Source: Nocardioides piscis (GTDB lineage Bacteria > Actinomycetota > Actinomycetes > Propionibacteriales > Nocardioidaceae). From it: DNA of 64,000 bases. Under the pieces are notes generated by a model. The model was not told where the DNA came from. It did no database searches and saw nothing but the letters and a program-made list of their open reading frames with translations. Position numbers and translations under genes: made by a program. The stretch lies in assembly GCF_011300215.1 (NCBI RefSeq), contig NZ_CP049866.1, positions 744,001 through 808,000 on the forward strand, given 5' to 3'. Positions 35,131-44,361 of the stretch are shown here, piece by piece (positions within the stretch are counted from its first letter, which is position 1; each line of letters begins with the position of its first letter).

Positions 35131-36641
35131 GCACTTGGGGCGTGTACAGCGTGCAGGGCCGACTCCCCGACGGGACGCACACCACAGCCGGCGACCGCGC
35201 CGCTCAGGCTTGGTTCGTCCGGTGGCGAGTCGACGGTGCGGAACACCGTCGAACGTTCCGGCAGAAGGGTTACGCCAAGACCTTCCACGACGAACTGATG
35301 AAGGCACGATTGTTCGCGTGGCCGGCAGACGATCGCGGCTGGCCGGTGGATCCGTCCACTCCCCTGACCGCACCCGAGCCGCTGGCAGACTTCGGCAACG
35401 GGCCTGCCACCGCCGCGGTCGCCCGCACCCACACCTTCGAGTCGTACGTCTGGGATGTGTGGTGGCCGACCCTCAAGGACACCTTCGAGGACAAGAACCG
35501 ACTGGGCCATCGACGCAATGCCGAGGTGGCCGTCGCCCTGCTCCGCTACGGCGCACGGCGAGGGGACCTGCGGATTGACTCAACCCGCGTGGCCGGTCAG
35601 TCCATCGCCCTCGCAGACCTGGTCTCCGACGACCTCAGGTGGGCCGTCGTGCAGCGGCGCTCCATCAACGGGCGCACGGCAGCCGCGAACGCCCGACTCC
35701 TCAGCGCAGCGCCCGCTGACGATGCCGAGGTGGTGGATATCGCCCTGATCCCCGAGGTGGCATCCGTCGGAACTGTCCGTGCCTTTGCCGTCACCGTCGG
35801 CATGATCATCAAGGCCGCCACCGCCAGCGAATACGTGCACAGCGATCCGATGCGTGGCGTGATGGCGCTCGCCCCCAAGCCCAAACCCTCCAAGGTAGGC
35901 GCCCGTCTCGTACCGACCATCGACGAGTTGTTCGACCTGGCAGACGCGTTCGCGGAACTGGGAGCACTCATGCCCGACGGCAGACGGACCGGCGAGCGAT
36001 TCCGCAGCCTCGTCCTGGCTGGCGGGACGCTCGGAGCGCGACCCGGCGAACTCGTTGCCCACCGCCCCGAGTGGGTGTGGTGTGCCGGCCCACCCCTGGT
36101 GCGTTTCGCCAAGACCGAGGCAGCCGTCTACAACGCGAAGGAAGGATCCCCAGGGCGGCGCGAGAAGGGACTCAAACACCGAGACGAGGACGAGCACCGA
36201 GATGTCCCGGCGCTCCCGGAGGTGCTCGAGGCGCTACACCTGCACCTGGAACGTGGCTACGGCAGCGTGGAAAGGACCTGGTTGAGCCGTACGGGACGCG
36301 GGCACCTCGACTGGCACAACATTCGCGACACCCATTGGCGTCCGGCACTGGAGCGCGTCTTCGCTGGCACCGCCAAGGATGCGCTCGTCAGCGCGACGCC
36401 AAAGATCTTGCGCAAGACCGCCATCACCTGGTGGCTCGAGAGCGGTGTCGCTCCGACCGTGGCTGCGGACTGGGCCGGTCACACCGAGGAGGTCATGAGG
36501 TTGTACTACGCCAGTCGAGCGTCAGCGACATGGGCTGTGGAGGCGGACCTGCTCCGTTTGGCGCGAGAAGCGACATCCGCCGGCCGGCCCCCGCTTGCCG
36601 GGGAGGTCCCCCGGATCACTGAAGGGCGGCAAGCCTCATGA
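35127..36641 (+). CDS. Tyrosine recombinase (phage/island integrase)
   Basis: Site-specific recombinase of 504 residues. N-terminal arm-binding part (WFVRWRVDGAEHRRTFRQKG), core-binding helices around 130-280, and the catalytic domain: first Arg in LGARPGELVAHRP, the box-II KILRKTAITWW (Lys in place of the more usual His, then Arg), His in DWAGHTEEV and nucleophile Tyr in MRLYYASR. It should catalyse integration at the adjacent tRNA-Arg. Its start overlaps the HTH gene and its stop overlaps the resolvase-like gene. Confidence 0.92.
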   Translation: MSTWGVYSVQGRLPDGTHTTAGDRAAQAWFVRWRVDGAEHRRTFRQKGYAKTFHDELMKARLFAWPADDRGWPVDPSTPLTAPEPLADFGNGPATAAVARTHTFESYVWDVWWPTLKDTFEDKNRLGHRRNAEVAVALLRYGARRGDLRIDSTRVAGQSIALADLVSDDLRWAVVQRRSINGRTAAANARLLSAAPADDAEVVDIALIPEVASVGTVRAFAVTVGMIIKAATASEYVHSDPMRGVMALAPKPKPSKVGARLVPTIDELFDLADAFAELGALMPDGRRTGERFRSLVLAGGTLGARPGELVAHRPEWVWCAGPPLVRFAKTEAAVYNAKEGSPGRREKGLKHRDEDEHRDVPALPEVLEALHLHLERGYGSVERTWLSRTGRGHLDWHNIRDTHWRPALERVFAGTAKDALVSATPKILRKTAITWWLESGVAPTVAADWAGHTEEVMRLYYASRASATWAVEADLLRLAREATSAGRPPLAGEVPRITEGRQAS

Positions 36642-37108
36642 CGACCCCCGATCCTCGCGACGAGGCCGCTGCAGCGGTATCCAGCCGCCAACTCGAGCAC
36701 GCCCCCGACCGCACCCCCGACGGTCCCGAGAGAGTCCGCCGTGCCGTCATCTACGCGCGCGGCCCGTCTCTCCATGCCGTGAAATCGCAGATCGACGAGT
36801 GCCGGCGAGAAGCACAACGGCGGGCAATCACCGTCGTTGCGGAGGCGAGCGACGTCGGGGCGTTGGGCGACCTAAGCAGCTCGCGCCCGGGCTGGGATCG
36901 GGTGGCCTCCCTGATCCGCGCCGACGCCGTCGACTTGGTGATGAGCACCGACATCACGCGGATCACCCGCCGGTGGGTTGACATGGCCGTCCTGTTGTCC
37001 CTGCACCGCAGCCACGGCATCGACTTCCTCAGCGTCAGCGTCAAGCCAAAGGAGCGACCGGTCGATACCTGCGAGGGCCCCGTCAATCGGCCACACCAGA
37101 GCCCATGA
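36638..37108 (+). CDS. Resolvase-like N-terminal domain protein
   Basis: Protein of 156 residues. After a disordered N-terminus (about 1-34) it has a serine-recombinase-like fold: RRAVIYARGPSLHAVKSQID, RAITVVAEASDVGAL, and DAVDLVMSTDITRITRR. The Ser of YARGPS may stand for the catalytic Ser of YARVS, but the spacing is unusual, and no C-terminal DNA-binding domain follows. Coupled to the integrase by ATGA. It could be an accessory factor or a decayed recombinase. Confidence 0.6.
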   Translation: MTTPDPRDEAAAAVSSRQLEHAPDRTPDGPERVRRAVIYARGPSLHAVKSQIDECRREAQRRAITVVAEASDVGALGDLSSSRPGWDRVASLIRADAVDLVMSTDITRITRRWVDMAVLLSLHRSHGIDFLSVSVKPKERPVDTCEGPVNRPHQSP

Positions 37109-37173
37109 ACCGAGCCCATCCACACGACGCCCTCAGCCACCAACACATCCGTTCACACCACAGGAGACACCTC

Positions 37174-37341
37174 ATGACCAACACCACCATTTCCTCGCTC
37201 ACACCCCCCGAGTCCGCGACCCTCACCGCGCCCGCCGGCGCCGTCGCCGACGCTGCCGGGACCCGCGTTCTCCACGTGCCCGGTTTCCTCGATCGGTTCC
37301 TCGCCCTGGCCAGCGCACCACCCACCGGCTCATCCCATTGA
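37174..37341 (+). CDS. Small orphan protein
   Basis: Open frame of 55 residues from ATG 37174, preceded by AGGAGAC. It starts MTNTTISSLTPPESATL and is Ala/Pro-rich with no membrane segment or motif. The ribosome site and position between mobile-element genes support it, but evidence is thin. A longer version from 37105 is possible. Confidence 0.4.
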   Translation: MTNTTISSLTPPESATLTAPAGAVADAAGTRVLHVPGFLDRFLALASAPPTGSSH

Positions 37342-37466
37342 AGATGGCCCCTCGGGAGACCCACCCAGCCGCAAACGGCCTGCTCGCCAACGGACCCGGC
37401 CATGCCCCGCGACCCAAGGGTCAGCCTTCGACTTCATGCCCAGCCAACCTCACGAAGGACCACGTC

Positions 37467-37769
37467 ATGAACCAACCCCAGCCCCTGATCCACGAACACA
37501 TCGACGCAGCAACACCCCACGGCGAGTTGCCTGAATACCGTCTCGGCCGTCAGTACGCCTACTGCGCCGTCGAGGCCCTCCGCGGACAGCGTCACACTCC
37601 GCGCGACGCCATCGACGTCGGTGACCAGTACCTGAACGCTCTGTCCGATATCACCGATCCTGAACTCCTCCGCGACTTCATCGCCGGAGTCGCGCGAGGC
37701 ATCGAGGCGGCCGCCCTCCAAGCCAATGGAGCGACCCACCCGAACCCGCCCGAAAACGTCCCCGCCTAG
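37467..37769 (+). CDS. Small hypothetical protein
   Basis: Protein of 100 residues; ATG 37467 after GAAGGA. Helical, acidic: LPEYRLGRQYAYCAVEALRG, ITDPELLRDFIAGVARGIEA. No known domain recognised. It is the last clear gene of the integrase-side cluster. Confidence 0.55.
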   Translation: MNQPQPLIHEHIDAATPHGELPEYRLGRQYAYCAVEALRGQRHTPRDAIDVGDQYLNALSDITDPELLRDFIAGVARGIEAAALQANGATHPNPPENVPA

Positions 37770-38030
37770 CCGGTCGGAACCCCGCCCGAATTACGCGTGA
37801 TCTTCCGCGCCGTTGAACGAGCAGCGCGGACCAATTACCTGGCGGGGGTGGTTCAATCTGCGACGCCAGTCCGACGACTGAGAACCTCGGGCGTGTGCGT
37901 GACGATGCTCAAGGGAAACGCTGACGCACCAGACGAGGACCAGTGATAGACACGGTGAGGCAGCAGCGCGTTCCTTACCGCCCCTACCTCACACCACCGA
38001 CCTGTCCGGGTGGGCAGGCACAATCACGTC
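37770..38030. other. Intergenic stretch
   Basis: No gene seen. It has stop codons in all frames and no clear hairpin; CACAAT at 38020 could serve as a -10 for the ATG at 38031. Confidence 0.4.
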
Positions 38031-38363
38031 ATGACCAGCGTTCCCGCCCACGATCAGACCTACTACGACCGCAACGGTCAGCCCATCGACGCTGACGGTC
38101 ACGCACGGTTACAGGCACACGCCGACTACCCGCTGGTGGGTCGTGATCAAGCTGGCGAGCAGCAGGTTGTCACTGCATGGCGCGGCACTGACCAGCGAAC
38201 CGGAGGCGTAGGTGGCGAGGAGCCGCTCATCTTCAGCACCATCACGCGCACCGACCACAGCGCGGCCCCAGTAGACGGTGAAGTCGTTTTGGCGGCTACC
38301 GAGCAGGACGCGCTCGCCAACCACTTCGCCATCCTGATCCGGCGACGTGCCGAGTTGGGCTGA
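38031..38363 (+). CDS. Small hypothetical protein
   Basis: Protein of 110 residues from ATG 38031: MTSVPAHDQTYYDRNGQPID, then VVTAWRGTDQ, PLIFSTITRTD and a C-terminal helix EQDALANHFAILIRRRAELG. No ribosome site; CACAAT upstream would make it leaderless. No family recognised. Confidence 0.5.
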   Translation: MTSVPAHDQTYYDRNGQPIDADGHARLQAHADYPLVGRDQAGEQQVVTAWRGTDQRTGGVGGEEPLIFSTITRTDHSAAPVDGEVVLAATEQDALANHFAILIRRRAELG

Positions 38364-39333
38364 TCCGGGGACCTACCAGCCATGAGCTCCCACCCGCACC
38401 GCCGCCGGCGTGTCAGGCGGTGAGCAGTTCGTCAGCCACACGCCGCGTGAGGCTGAGATCAATCCGACCCCACCCAGCGCCTAGAACGTCTACGACTGCG
38501 ACTGCGAGGACTGCCGGGACGAGGCCGCCGGGTCCATTGCTCGCTGGCGAGCGGACGGGACCGGAGAGCTCAACGTTCGGCAGGCGGTTCCAAGAGTCGT
38601 GGACCCCGCGGCCAGTTCCCGAACGTCCCCTCCGCTGTTGCCGTTGTTGCCGTTGTGATCGTTCCGCGTGTGCTGTCAAACGCTCGTCGGCCTCCACCCA
38701 TCGACAGTCGCCAAGAATCCACCCGGATGGGTTCAAGCGGTCCCAGAAGATGCCGATAGACCATTCAGGTTCCCTGCAGGAGCCTGCACGACGGCGTTTC
38801 TCACCCCACCCCCGCCGCTAATCAGGATGGGCCGGTGTACCTGGAAGCCAGGCCCTGCAACCGGGCGGGGCCCTCGAGGTCGTGTGTGATCAACGCGCCT
38901 CGGGTGAGCGACACAGCCGACCACGTCAAACGTCGCCGGCCGCTGAACGCTGCCCGGGGGCCCTGGGTGCTTCCGGGTATTTGGGAGGGGGGCCCACAAC
39001 TATGCCCCGGAGGGCCCATGCTCTGCATACCGTTTGCATGGGGATCATGGCGCACCAACAGCGAGCGACGAAGCAGACGTCAGCGCCAGAACGCGCGTGA
39101 TCGCACCGAAGGTCAGTCATGAGTGTTGCACCGCAAGGTCGAGACGCTCACTCCGCCCAGAATGGGGCACGTACCGGTTCCCCACGGAGGTTCTTCCGGA
39201 TGAGATATGCGCTCGACCTCGACCACGTGGGGGCCGCATCTCAAAGGCGCCGGTACCCGCGGTCTCCTGAGCGGTGCACGATCAAGCGCGCAGTTCCTAG
39301 GCCCGGGCGCCAACATTAACTAGCATCATTTGT
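38364..39333. other. 970-base stretch without a confident gene
   Basis: Frames on both strands are short and lack ribosome sites. One + strand segment at about 38490-38580 reads VYDCDCEDCRDEAAGSIARW, which looks protein-like but is bounded by stops, so it may be a decayed gene. The last 30 bases hold TAGCAT (39321-39326), a possible -10 for the next unit. Confidence 0.4.
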
Positions 39334-39378
39334 GTGACTGCTGACGAACTTCAACTTGAGTTGCTGGGCCGACGGTGA
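39334..39378 (+). CDS. 14-codon leader frame overlapping the next start
   Basis: GTG 39334 opens a frame reading VTADELQLELLGRR and stopping at TGA 39376-39378, which overlaps the GTG start (39375) of the 1273-residue protein. TAGCAT lies 8 bases upstream, so the transcript may begin at this GTG. It could couple translation of the big gene or be its displaced N-terminus. Confidence 0.35.
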   Translation: MTADELQLELLGRR

Positions 39379-42300
39379 CTCGACCTGGATACGTCGATCG
39401 CAGCAAGCTCCAGAACTGGGCCGACACACGCCCATCGCAGTCGGAGTTTCCGCGTCTTGTGCGGCGCCTGGTTCTCGAGACCACACCTGGCTTGGTGGAG
39501 CTTGGTATGCCCGCTGGCGAGGGCGTAGCTGCTGGCGATTGGGACGGTTCCATACGGACAACGGAAGCGACAGCATGGGTTCCTGAAGGCCTGTCCGTCT
39601 GGGAGCTGTCCGTCAATTCGAGCCCGAACAAAAAGGCGGACGAGGATTACGCCAAGCGCGCCGACACCCCCGATGGCACGGCAACCGGAGACTGCACCTA
39701 CGTCGAAGCGATCTTGCGGCCGTGGACAGCCCGCGCTTCTTGGGCGACGGGTAAGCGTGATGCAAAGGTTTGGAGAGACGTTAGGGCACTGGGCCTGGAT
39801 GACATCGAGACGTGGCTAGAAGCAGCGCCAATCACTTGGGCCTGGCTTTCCGAGGAATTAGGGCTTTCGCCGTACGGCCTTCGAACCGGTTTGACGTGGT
39901 GGCGCGACTGGGCAGCCCAAACGAATCCGGCATTGACACCGGAAGTCGTACTCGCGGGCCGAGCAGATGCTGTGCAGGACTTCGAGGACCGACTGGCGTC
40001 GTCCGGTTCGATCACGACGGTGGCCGGCGCGTCGATGGAAGAGGTCTGCGCCTTCGTCGCTGCGGTCGCCGTGAACCGCGACGAACAGGGCAAGGGAAAG
40101 ATGCTCGCTCGACTCGCATTCGTCGACGACATATCCACATGGAGGCAGCTGACCGCCTCGTCTCAGCCGCTCGTCCTGGTCCCTCGCACGCCCGAGTTGG
40201 CGAGCGAGATTCCGACGGGAACAATCCACAGCTTCTGCGTGCCGGTCCTCGCCGAGGAGGGCGCGGACGTCATTCTCCCCTCGTTGGACGCCTCCGAGTT
40301 GGCGGCCGCGCTGCAGGCCGGGGGGATTGCGGACAGGGAAAAGGCCGACGCTCTCGGAAGACTCGGACGTAGTAGCTTGACCGCGCTGCGTCGAAACGTT
40401 GCCGTGAAGGCCGCCCTCCATCGACCGACGTGGGCGGACACAACTCCGACACGAAACGTCCGATCGATCCTGTTGGCTGGCTCGTGGGGAGACAACGCAG
40501 CGGGCGATCGTTCGATAGTTGAGGCACTAGCCGGTGGCGACTACGAGACGTTCAGGGAGTCGATCACGGGGATCGTCGATCATCCCACCGACCCCCTGGC
40601 GATCCGTACCGACGGAGCATGGCATCTCGTCTCAGCCGTAGATGCCTGGATGCTGCTGGTGTCAAAGCTGACGTACGACGACATGCAGCGATTCGAGACC
40701 GTTGTTGAGATGGTCTTGGCCGAGGGGGACCCGGCCCTGGACCTGCCGCGTGACCAGCGCTGGCGAGCATCGATCGACGGCAGGACGCGACGTTATACGG
40801 GCGATCTCCGTCGCGGCCTCGCTCAGTCGCTGGCCCTGTTGGGCGTGTACGGCGGGACCGTCACCTGGTCTGGCGGAGCATCGGGCTCAGTGTTCGCCAA
40901 CTACCTAGTTAGAAAACTGCTGGAGTGGGCATCGGCAGACTCCACAGGACAAGCCTGGCAATCTCTGGCCGACATCTTGCCGCTTCTGGCTGAGGCTGGG
41001 CCAGAGGCGTTCCTCGATGCCGTGAGCGCGGCAGCCGCGGGCGACGAACCGGTGTTGGCAACCATGTTTCAAGACAGCGCCGACGAATCCGGTCTCTTCT
41101 CTGGCGGCACTCCTCATACCAATCTGCTCTGGGCGCTCGAGTGCCTGTCCTGGTGCCCCGATTACTTCGGACGTGCGGTCGCTCTTCTTGCACGCCTCGA
41201 CGAGATCGATCCCGGTGGCCGAATGTCGAACCGCCCGGCCGCGTCGCTCGCTGCGATCTATCGACCGTGGCATCCCGACTCGTCTGTCGATCCCGATCGA
41301 CGCCTCGCTGTGCTCGATGCGTTGCGTCGCAGGCATCCTGACGCTGCGTGGAAGCTGGAGTGCAGCATGCTTCCCGAGACCCACGGGGGGACTCACTTTC
41401 CGGTAAGCGCGCCGACCTTCCGGACCTGGAAGCCGGACCAGCAGTCAGTGACGTACGGCGAGATATGGAAGATGACGACGGCCGCAGTCGAGCGCTGCAT
41501 CGAGGATGCGGATACAGACGCTGAGCGGTGGGCAACGATCCTTGATCACACCTCAGCGATGCCGCCAGCGGATCGTGAGCTTGTGGTCGCGGCACTGCAT
41601 GCGCTCGCCGACCAGCCCGGGGTTTCACCTGCCTTCAGGGATTCAGTGTGGCGAAGGTTGGTCGACGTCATCGGCCGCCATCGAGAGTTCCCAGATGCCG
41701 CCTGGTCACTGCCCGATGATGAGCTGGCCAAGCTCGACGCACTTGCGACGGGCTATCAGCCCGTGTCTGCCTATCTCCGACTGGTGGGACTGTTCCAGTC
41801 ATACAGGCCGTACATCGGCGCTCGTCGATTCGATGACCACGAAGGCTTCGAACGCGAGCTTGGGCGCCAACGCGTCGAAGCGATTAAGGAGATCGAAGCC
41901 GAAGGCGGCTTGGACGCCATCACGAAGTTGGCACGCGACGCGACCGTGTATGGGGCCGTTGGCGTCGCCCTCGCGAACGTTGGCTCGTCGCATGACGCAG
42001 AACTACTTGCTTGGTTGGCGATCGAGGGTCCAGATGATCTCGCCGGGACCGCGATGTCCTACTTTTCAGCCCGCTACGCGCTCGAAGGGTTCGACCTCAT
42101 AACAAGCCTCCTCGCACAGGTCGACCTAACTATCGAGCAGAGGGCACGACTCCTGCTGGTTGCACGAGACAACCTTCCGGAAGTGTGGGCCCTAGCTGCT
42201 GCGGACCAGGAGCTTGACACTCGTTACTGGACGGCGTTTCAGCCGCTCGGCCTGGGTCACGATTTCGACAAGCTCGACGAAGTTGCCGATCGATTGATCC

Positions 42301-43196
42301 TTGCCGGCCGCCATGCCGACGTCCTGCACCTCTTGAGCATGTACTCCCATACGGAGGACGGGCCACGCCCGGAGGCAGCAAGACTCATCGTGCGAGCGCT
42401 GGACGGACTTTTAGCGAACCAAGCCCAATCTGCCGCCGCGGGCGGCTTGCAGACCTACGACTTTCAGCGGTTGTTCGCCTACCTCGAAGCCATGCGCGAC
42501 CATCTTGAGCCCGGCGACCTTGTTCGACTCCAGTGGGCATACCTTCCTGCGCTGGGCTACGACGCAAAGATCCCGGCGCTGTCCGAAAGTCTGGCCAATG
42601 ACCCTGCGGAGTTCGTCGGCATGGTGTGCCTTGTGTTTCGGGCTCGACCCGAGTCGGAGGACGAGGAGGAAGCCGAGGATCAGGCGGACGACGAGCAGCG
42701 CGATGCATCGATGGCAACCAATGCCTACCGCCTCCTCAATGCATGGGATTCGCCGCCCGGGCTCGTCGATGGCGCTATGGACGCCGGGGTGCTTCGAGCC
42801 TGGCTCGACAGGGCAGTGGAGCTCCTATCGGAACGTGGCCGGACAGAAGTCGGCCTGCAACAGTTCGGGCAGGTCCTTGGCCACACGCCACCGGACCCGG
42901 ACGGCACTTGGCCCGGCGTCGTGGTGCGGGACCTTCTGGAAGACGTGCAGCTCGAGCACATCGAGACAGGCCTCTACCTGCATATCGTGAATGGCCGCGG
43001 CATCACCAGCCGCGGCCTCGAGGATGGCGGCGATCAAGAACTCAAGCTGGCCGCTGACTACCGGGCCAAGGCCGAGGTGCTGGCGGATAGCGCACCTCGA
43101 ATGGCCGCTTTGTTTCGACGACTCGCCGCCTCGTACGAAAGCGATGCGCGGCGCAACGAGGGTGACGCCGAACGGTTCAGGCGCGGACTCCACTGA
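39375..43196 (+). CDS. Very large protein with nuclease-like N-terminus, candidate defence effector
   Basis: Protein of 1273 residues, soluble, no signal peptide. Residues 1-170 look like a restriction-endonuclease-type fold: FPRLVRRLVLETTPGLVELG, GDWDGSIRTTEATAWVPEG, SVWELSVNSSPNKKADEDY, then YVEAILRPWTARASWATGKR and KVWRDVRALGLDDIETWLEA. The Asp of WDG and Glu of WEL are candidate metal ligands; the usual Lys after ExK is Ser. About 215-300 resembles a STAND NTPase whose P-loop is lost (TTVAGASMEEVCAF). From 330 to the end it is helical repeat, with an acidic stretch ESEDEEEAEDQADDEQ near 1095. Base composition is less G/C-extreme than the flanks. Island position and architecture suggest defence; not proven. 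Confidence 0.7.
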   Translation: MTRPGYVDRSKLQNWADTRPSQSEFPRLVRRLVLETTPGLVELGMPAGEGVAAGDWDGSIRTTEATAWVPEGLSVWELSVNSSPNKKADEDYAKRADTPDGTATGDCTYVEAILRPWTARASWATGKRDAKVWRDVRALGLDDIETWLEAAPITWAWLSEELGLSPYGLRTGLTWWRDWAAQTNPALTPEVVLAGRADAVQDFEDRLASSGSITTVAGASMEEVCAFVAAVAVNRDEQGKGKMLARLAFVDDISTWRQLTASSQPLVLVPRTPELASEIPTGTIHSFCVPVLAEEGADVILPSLDASELAAALQAGGIADREKADALGRLGRSSLTALRRNVAVKAALHRPTWADTTPTRNVRSILLAGSWGDNAAGDRSIVEALAGGDYETFRESITGIVDHPTDPLAIRTDGAWHLVSAVDAWMLLVSKLTYDDMQRFETVVEMVLAEGDPALDLPRDQRWRASIDGRTRRYTGDLRRGLAQSLALLGVYGGTVTWSGGASGSVFANYLVRKLLEWASADSTGQAWQSLADILPLLAEAGPEAFLDAVSAAAAGDEPVLATMFQDSADESGLFSGGTPHTNLLWALECLSWCPDYFGRAVALLARLDEIDPGGRMSNRPAASLAAIYRPWHPDSSVDPDRRLAVLDALRRRHPDAAWKLECSMLPETHGGTHFPVSAPTFRTWKPDQQSVTYGEIWKMTTAAVERCIEDADTDAERWATILDHTSAMPPADRELVVAALHALADQPGVSPAFRDSVWRRLVDVIGRHREFPDAAWSLPDDELAKLDALATGYQPVSAYLRLVGLFQSYRPYIGARRFDDHEGFERELGRQRVEAIKEIEAEGGLDAITKLARDATVYGAVGVALANVGSSHDAELLAWLAIEGPDDLAGTAMSYFSARYALEGFDLITSLLAQVDLTIEQRARLLLVARDNLPEVWALAAADQELDTRYWTAFQPLGLGHDFDKLDEVADRLILAGRHADVLHLLSMYSHTEDGPRPEAARLIVRALDGLLANQAQSAAAGGLQTYDFQRLFAYLEAMRDHLEPGDLVRLQWAYLPALGYDAKIPALSESLANDPAEFVGMVCLVFRARPESEDEEEAEDQADDEQRDASMATNAYRLLNAWDSPPGLVDGAMDAGVLRAWLDRAVELLSERGRTEVGLQQFGQVLGHTPPDPDGTWPGVVVRDLLEDVQLEHIETGLYLHIVNGRGITSRGLEDGGDQELKLAADYRAKAEVLADSAPRMAALFRRLAASYESDARRNEGDAERFRRGLH

Positions 43197-43560
43197 TCGC
43201 GCCCAACCTGTAAGCGTTTACGTGGTTCGAGAGATCCTGACCGGATCGGATGCCTCGACGCGTCGTACAACAGCCTGGCGTAGAGGATGTACGGACGTAG
43301 ATTCAGGTTCTTGGCTCGCCGCGTTGGCGTCAACCGCGGCAGCCATCGCAGCATCGCCGTCGTTACCTCGACGAAGTCGACGGCCGAGCCGGACCGGCGA
43401 CGACCAGAATCTCGCGTGGCATCCCGGCAGTCTGCCATCGCAGTGAAACGCAGATTGGGTTCTTGCCGGACGACTCGCCAACGATCATTCCGCCCCACAG
43501 CCCGATGAGAGCTTGCGCCTCTTCGCCGCAAACTGGACGCCAAACTGGTCACCCGCCGCT
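43197..43560. other. 364-base gap after the large gene
   Basis: Between the large protein and a convergent membrane-protein gene. Several short frames exist on both strands, but none has a ribosome site or recognisable product. Nothing further seen. Confidence 0.4.
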
Positions 43561-44280
43561 CTAGCCCCGGACACGCGCGTGCGCTCCGAGAGTCACCTCC
43601 TTGATCAGCCCCCTCACCCGGGCCGTGGAGACGACGAACTGCTCCTCAAACTCTTTGCTCGCGAGCGGCGCCGCCAAGACCTTTGTGATCTCTACTGACG
43701 ACCCGACACCCAAGAGGCCGATGTTGGTTGGCCAGACCCTGGCGGTCGACTCCACGACCCGACTCATCCGCGTTCCGTAAAGTCGGATTGTGAAGGTGAT
43801 CCGTCGCTTGACGGCCCGTGCAGTAAGCGAGGCTCGTAGGAATGAGTTCAGGTCTCCCAGTTCGTCCTCGAGTTGGGGCGACAGGAACGCGCCTGCTGCC
43901 CGATCCATCAAGCCGTCCACGAGTTCGAGATACTCCTGAATGTCCACGGCAAGCCGGGCCCCATCAGGAGCGTCATCGGATGACTGAGAGCTTCGAGCGT
44001 CGTCCAGTTGGAAGAGCCGATACGCCGAGGCAAGATGTGCCTGGGCCAGGTGCAGCGGGAGATATACGGATTCCAGGTAGTCCCGAGCGTTCGACAAGAA
44101 CACCTCTTGTAGCTTCTGAGCGTGAGTTATCTCTAGTTCTGTGATGCGCTTGTTCGCCACGTATAAAGATCCAAAAACCGTCAGGATTACACCCAAGAGA
44201 ATCCCGCCAGCCGTGATCGCTACGGTCACCCAGCTCGCCCCAGAAGACGATGCGGACGCTGCGATGTTCCATATATGCAT
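43561..44280 (-). CDS. Single-pass membrane protein of unknown function
   Basis: Protein of about 239 residues from ATG 44280. N-terminal membrane helix (VTVAITAGGILLGVILTVFGSLYVA), then a long helical cytosolic part (NKRITELEITHAQKLQEVFLSNARDYLESVYLPLHLAQAHL). No enzyme motif. It lies between the large putative effector and another small membrane protein, both pointing left, and the three may belong to one island module (inference). Confidence 0.6.
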   Translation of the reverse strand: MHIWNIAASASSSGASWVTVAITAGGILLGVILTVFGSLYVANKRITELEITHAQKLQEVFLSNARDYLESVYLPLHLAQAHLASAYRLFQLDDARSSQSSDDAPDGARLAVDIQEYLELVDGLMDRAAGAFLSPQLEDELGDLNSFLRASLTARAVKRRITFTIRLYGTRMSRVVESTARVWPTNIGLLGVGSSVEITKVLAAPLASKEFEEQFVVSTARVRGLIKEVTLGAHARVRG

Positions 44281-44361
44281 GCCGCATGGTCGCACCCGGG
44301 ACGTCCCCGTCGTGGGCCGACCGATGTCGACGCTTCGCGCGGTGCGTCATACCGCCGCGTG

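Larger units (their letters stand above)
34694..37769 (+). mobile_element. Left part of a tRNA-Arg-integrated element
   Basis: An excisionase-like HTH gene, a tyrosine recombinase, a resolvase-like fragment and small orphan genes follow the 3' end of tRNA-Arg, all rightward with ATGA overlaps at the recombination genes. This is the standard layout of an integrated island. I did not see a repeat of the tRNA 3' end further right, so the right edge is undefined; accessory-looking genes continue to about 51 kb. Confidence 0.6.

Noticed and set aside
38413..38821. Overlapping frames of 100-133 codons on both strands
   Set aside because: No ribosome sites, no conserved-looking motifs, and mutually exclusive; only a short protein-like segment is noted.
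43058..43552. Frame of 164 codons on the minus strand after the large gene
   Set aside because: Overlaps the end of the large protein in antisense, with no start signal or known domain.
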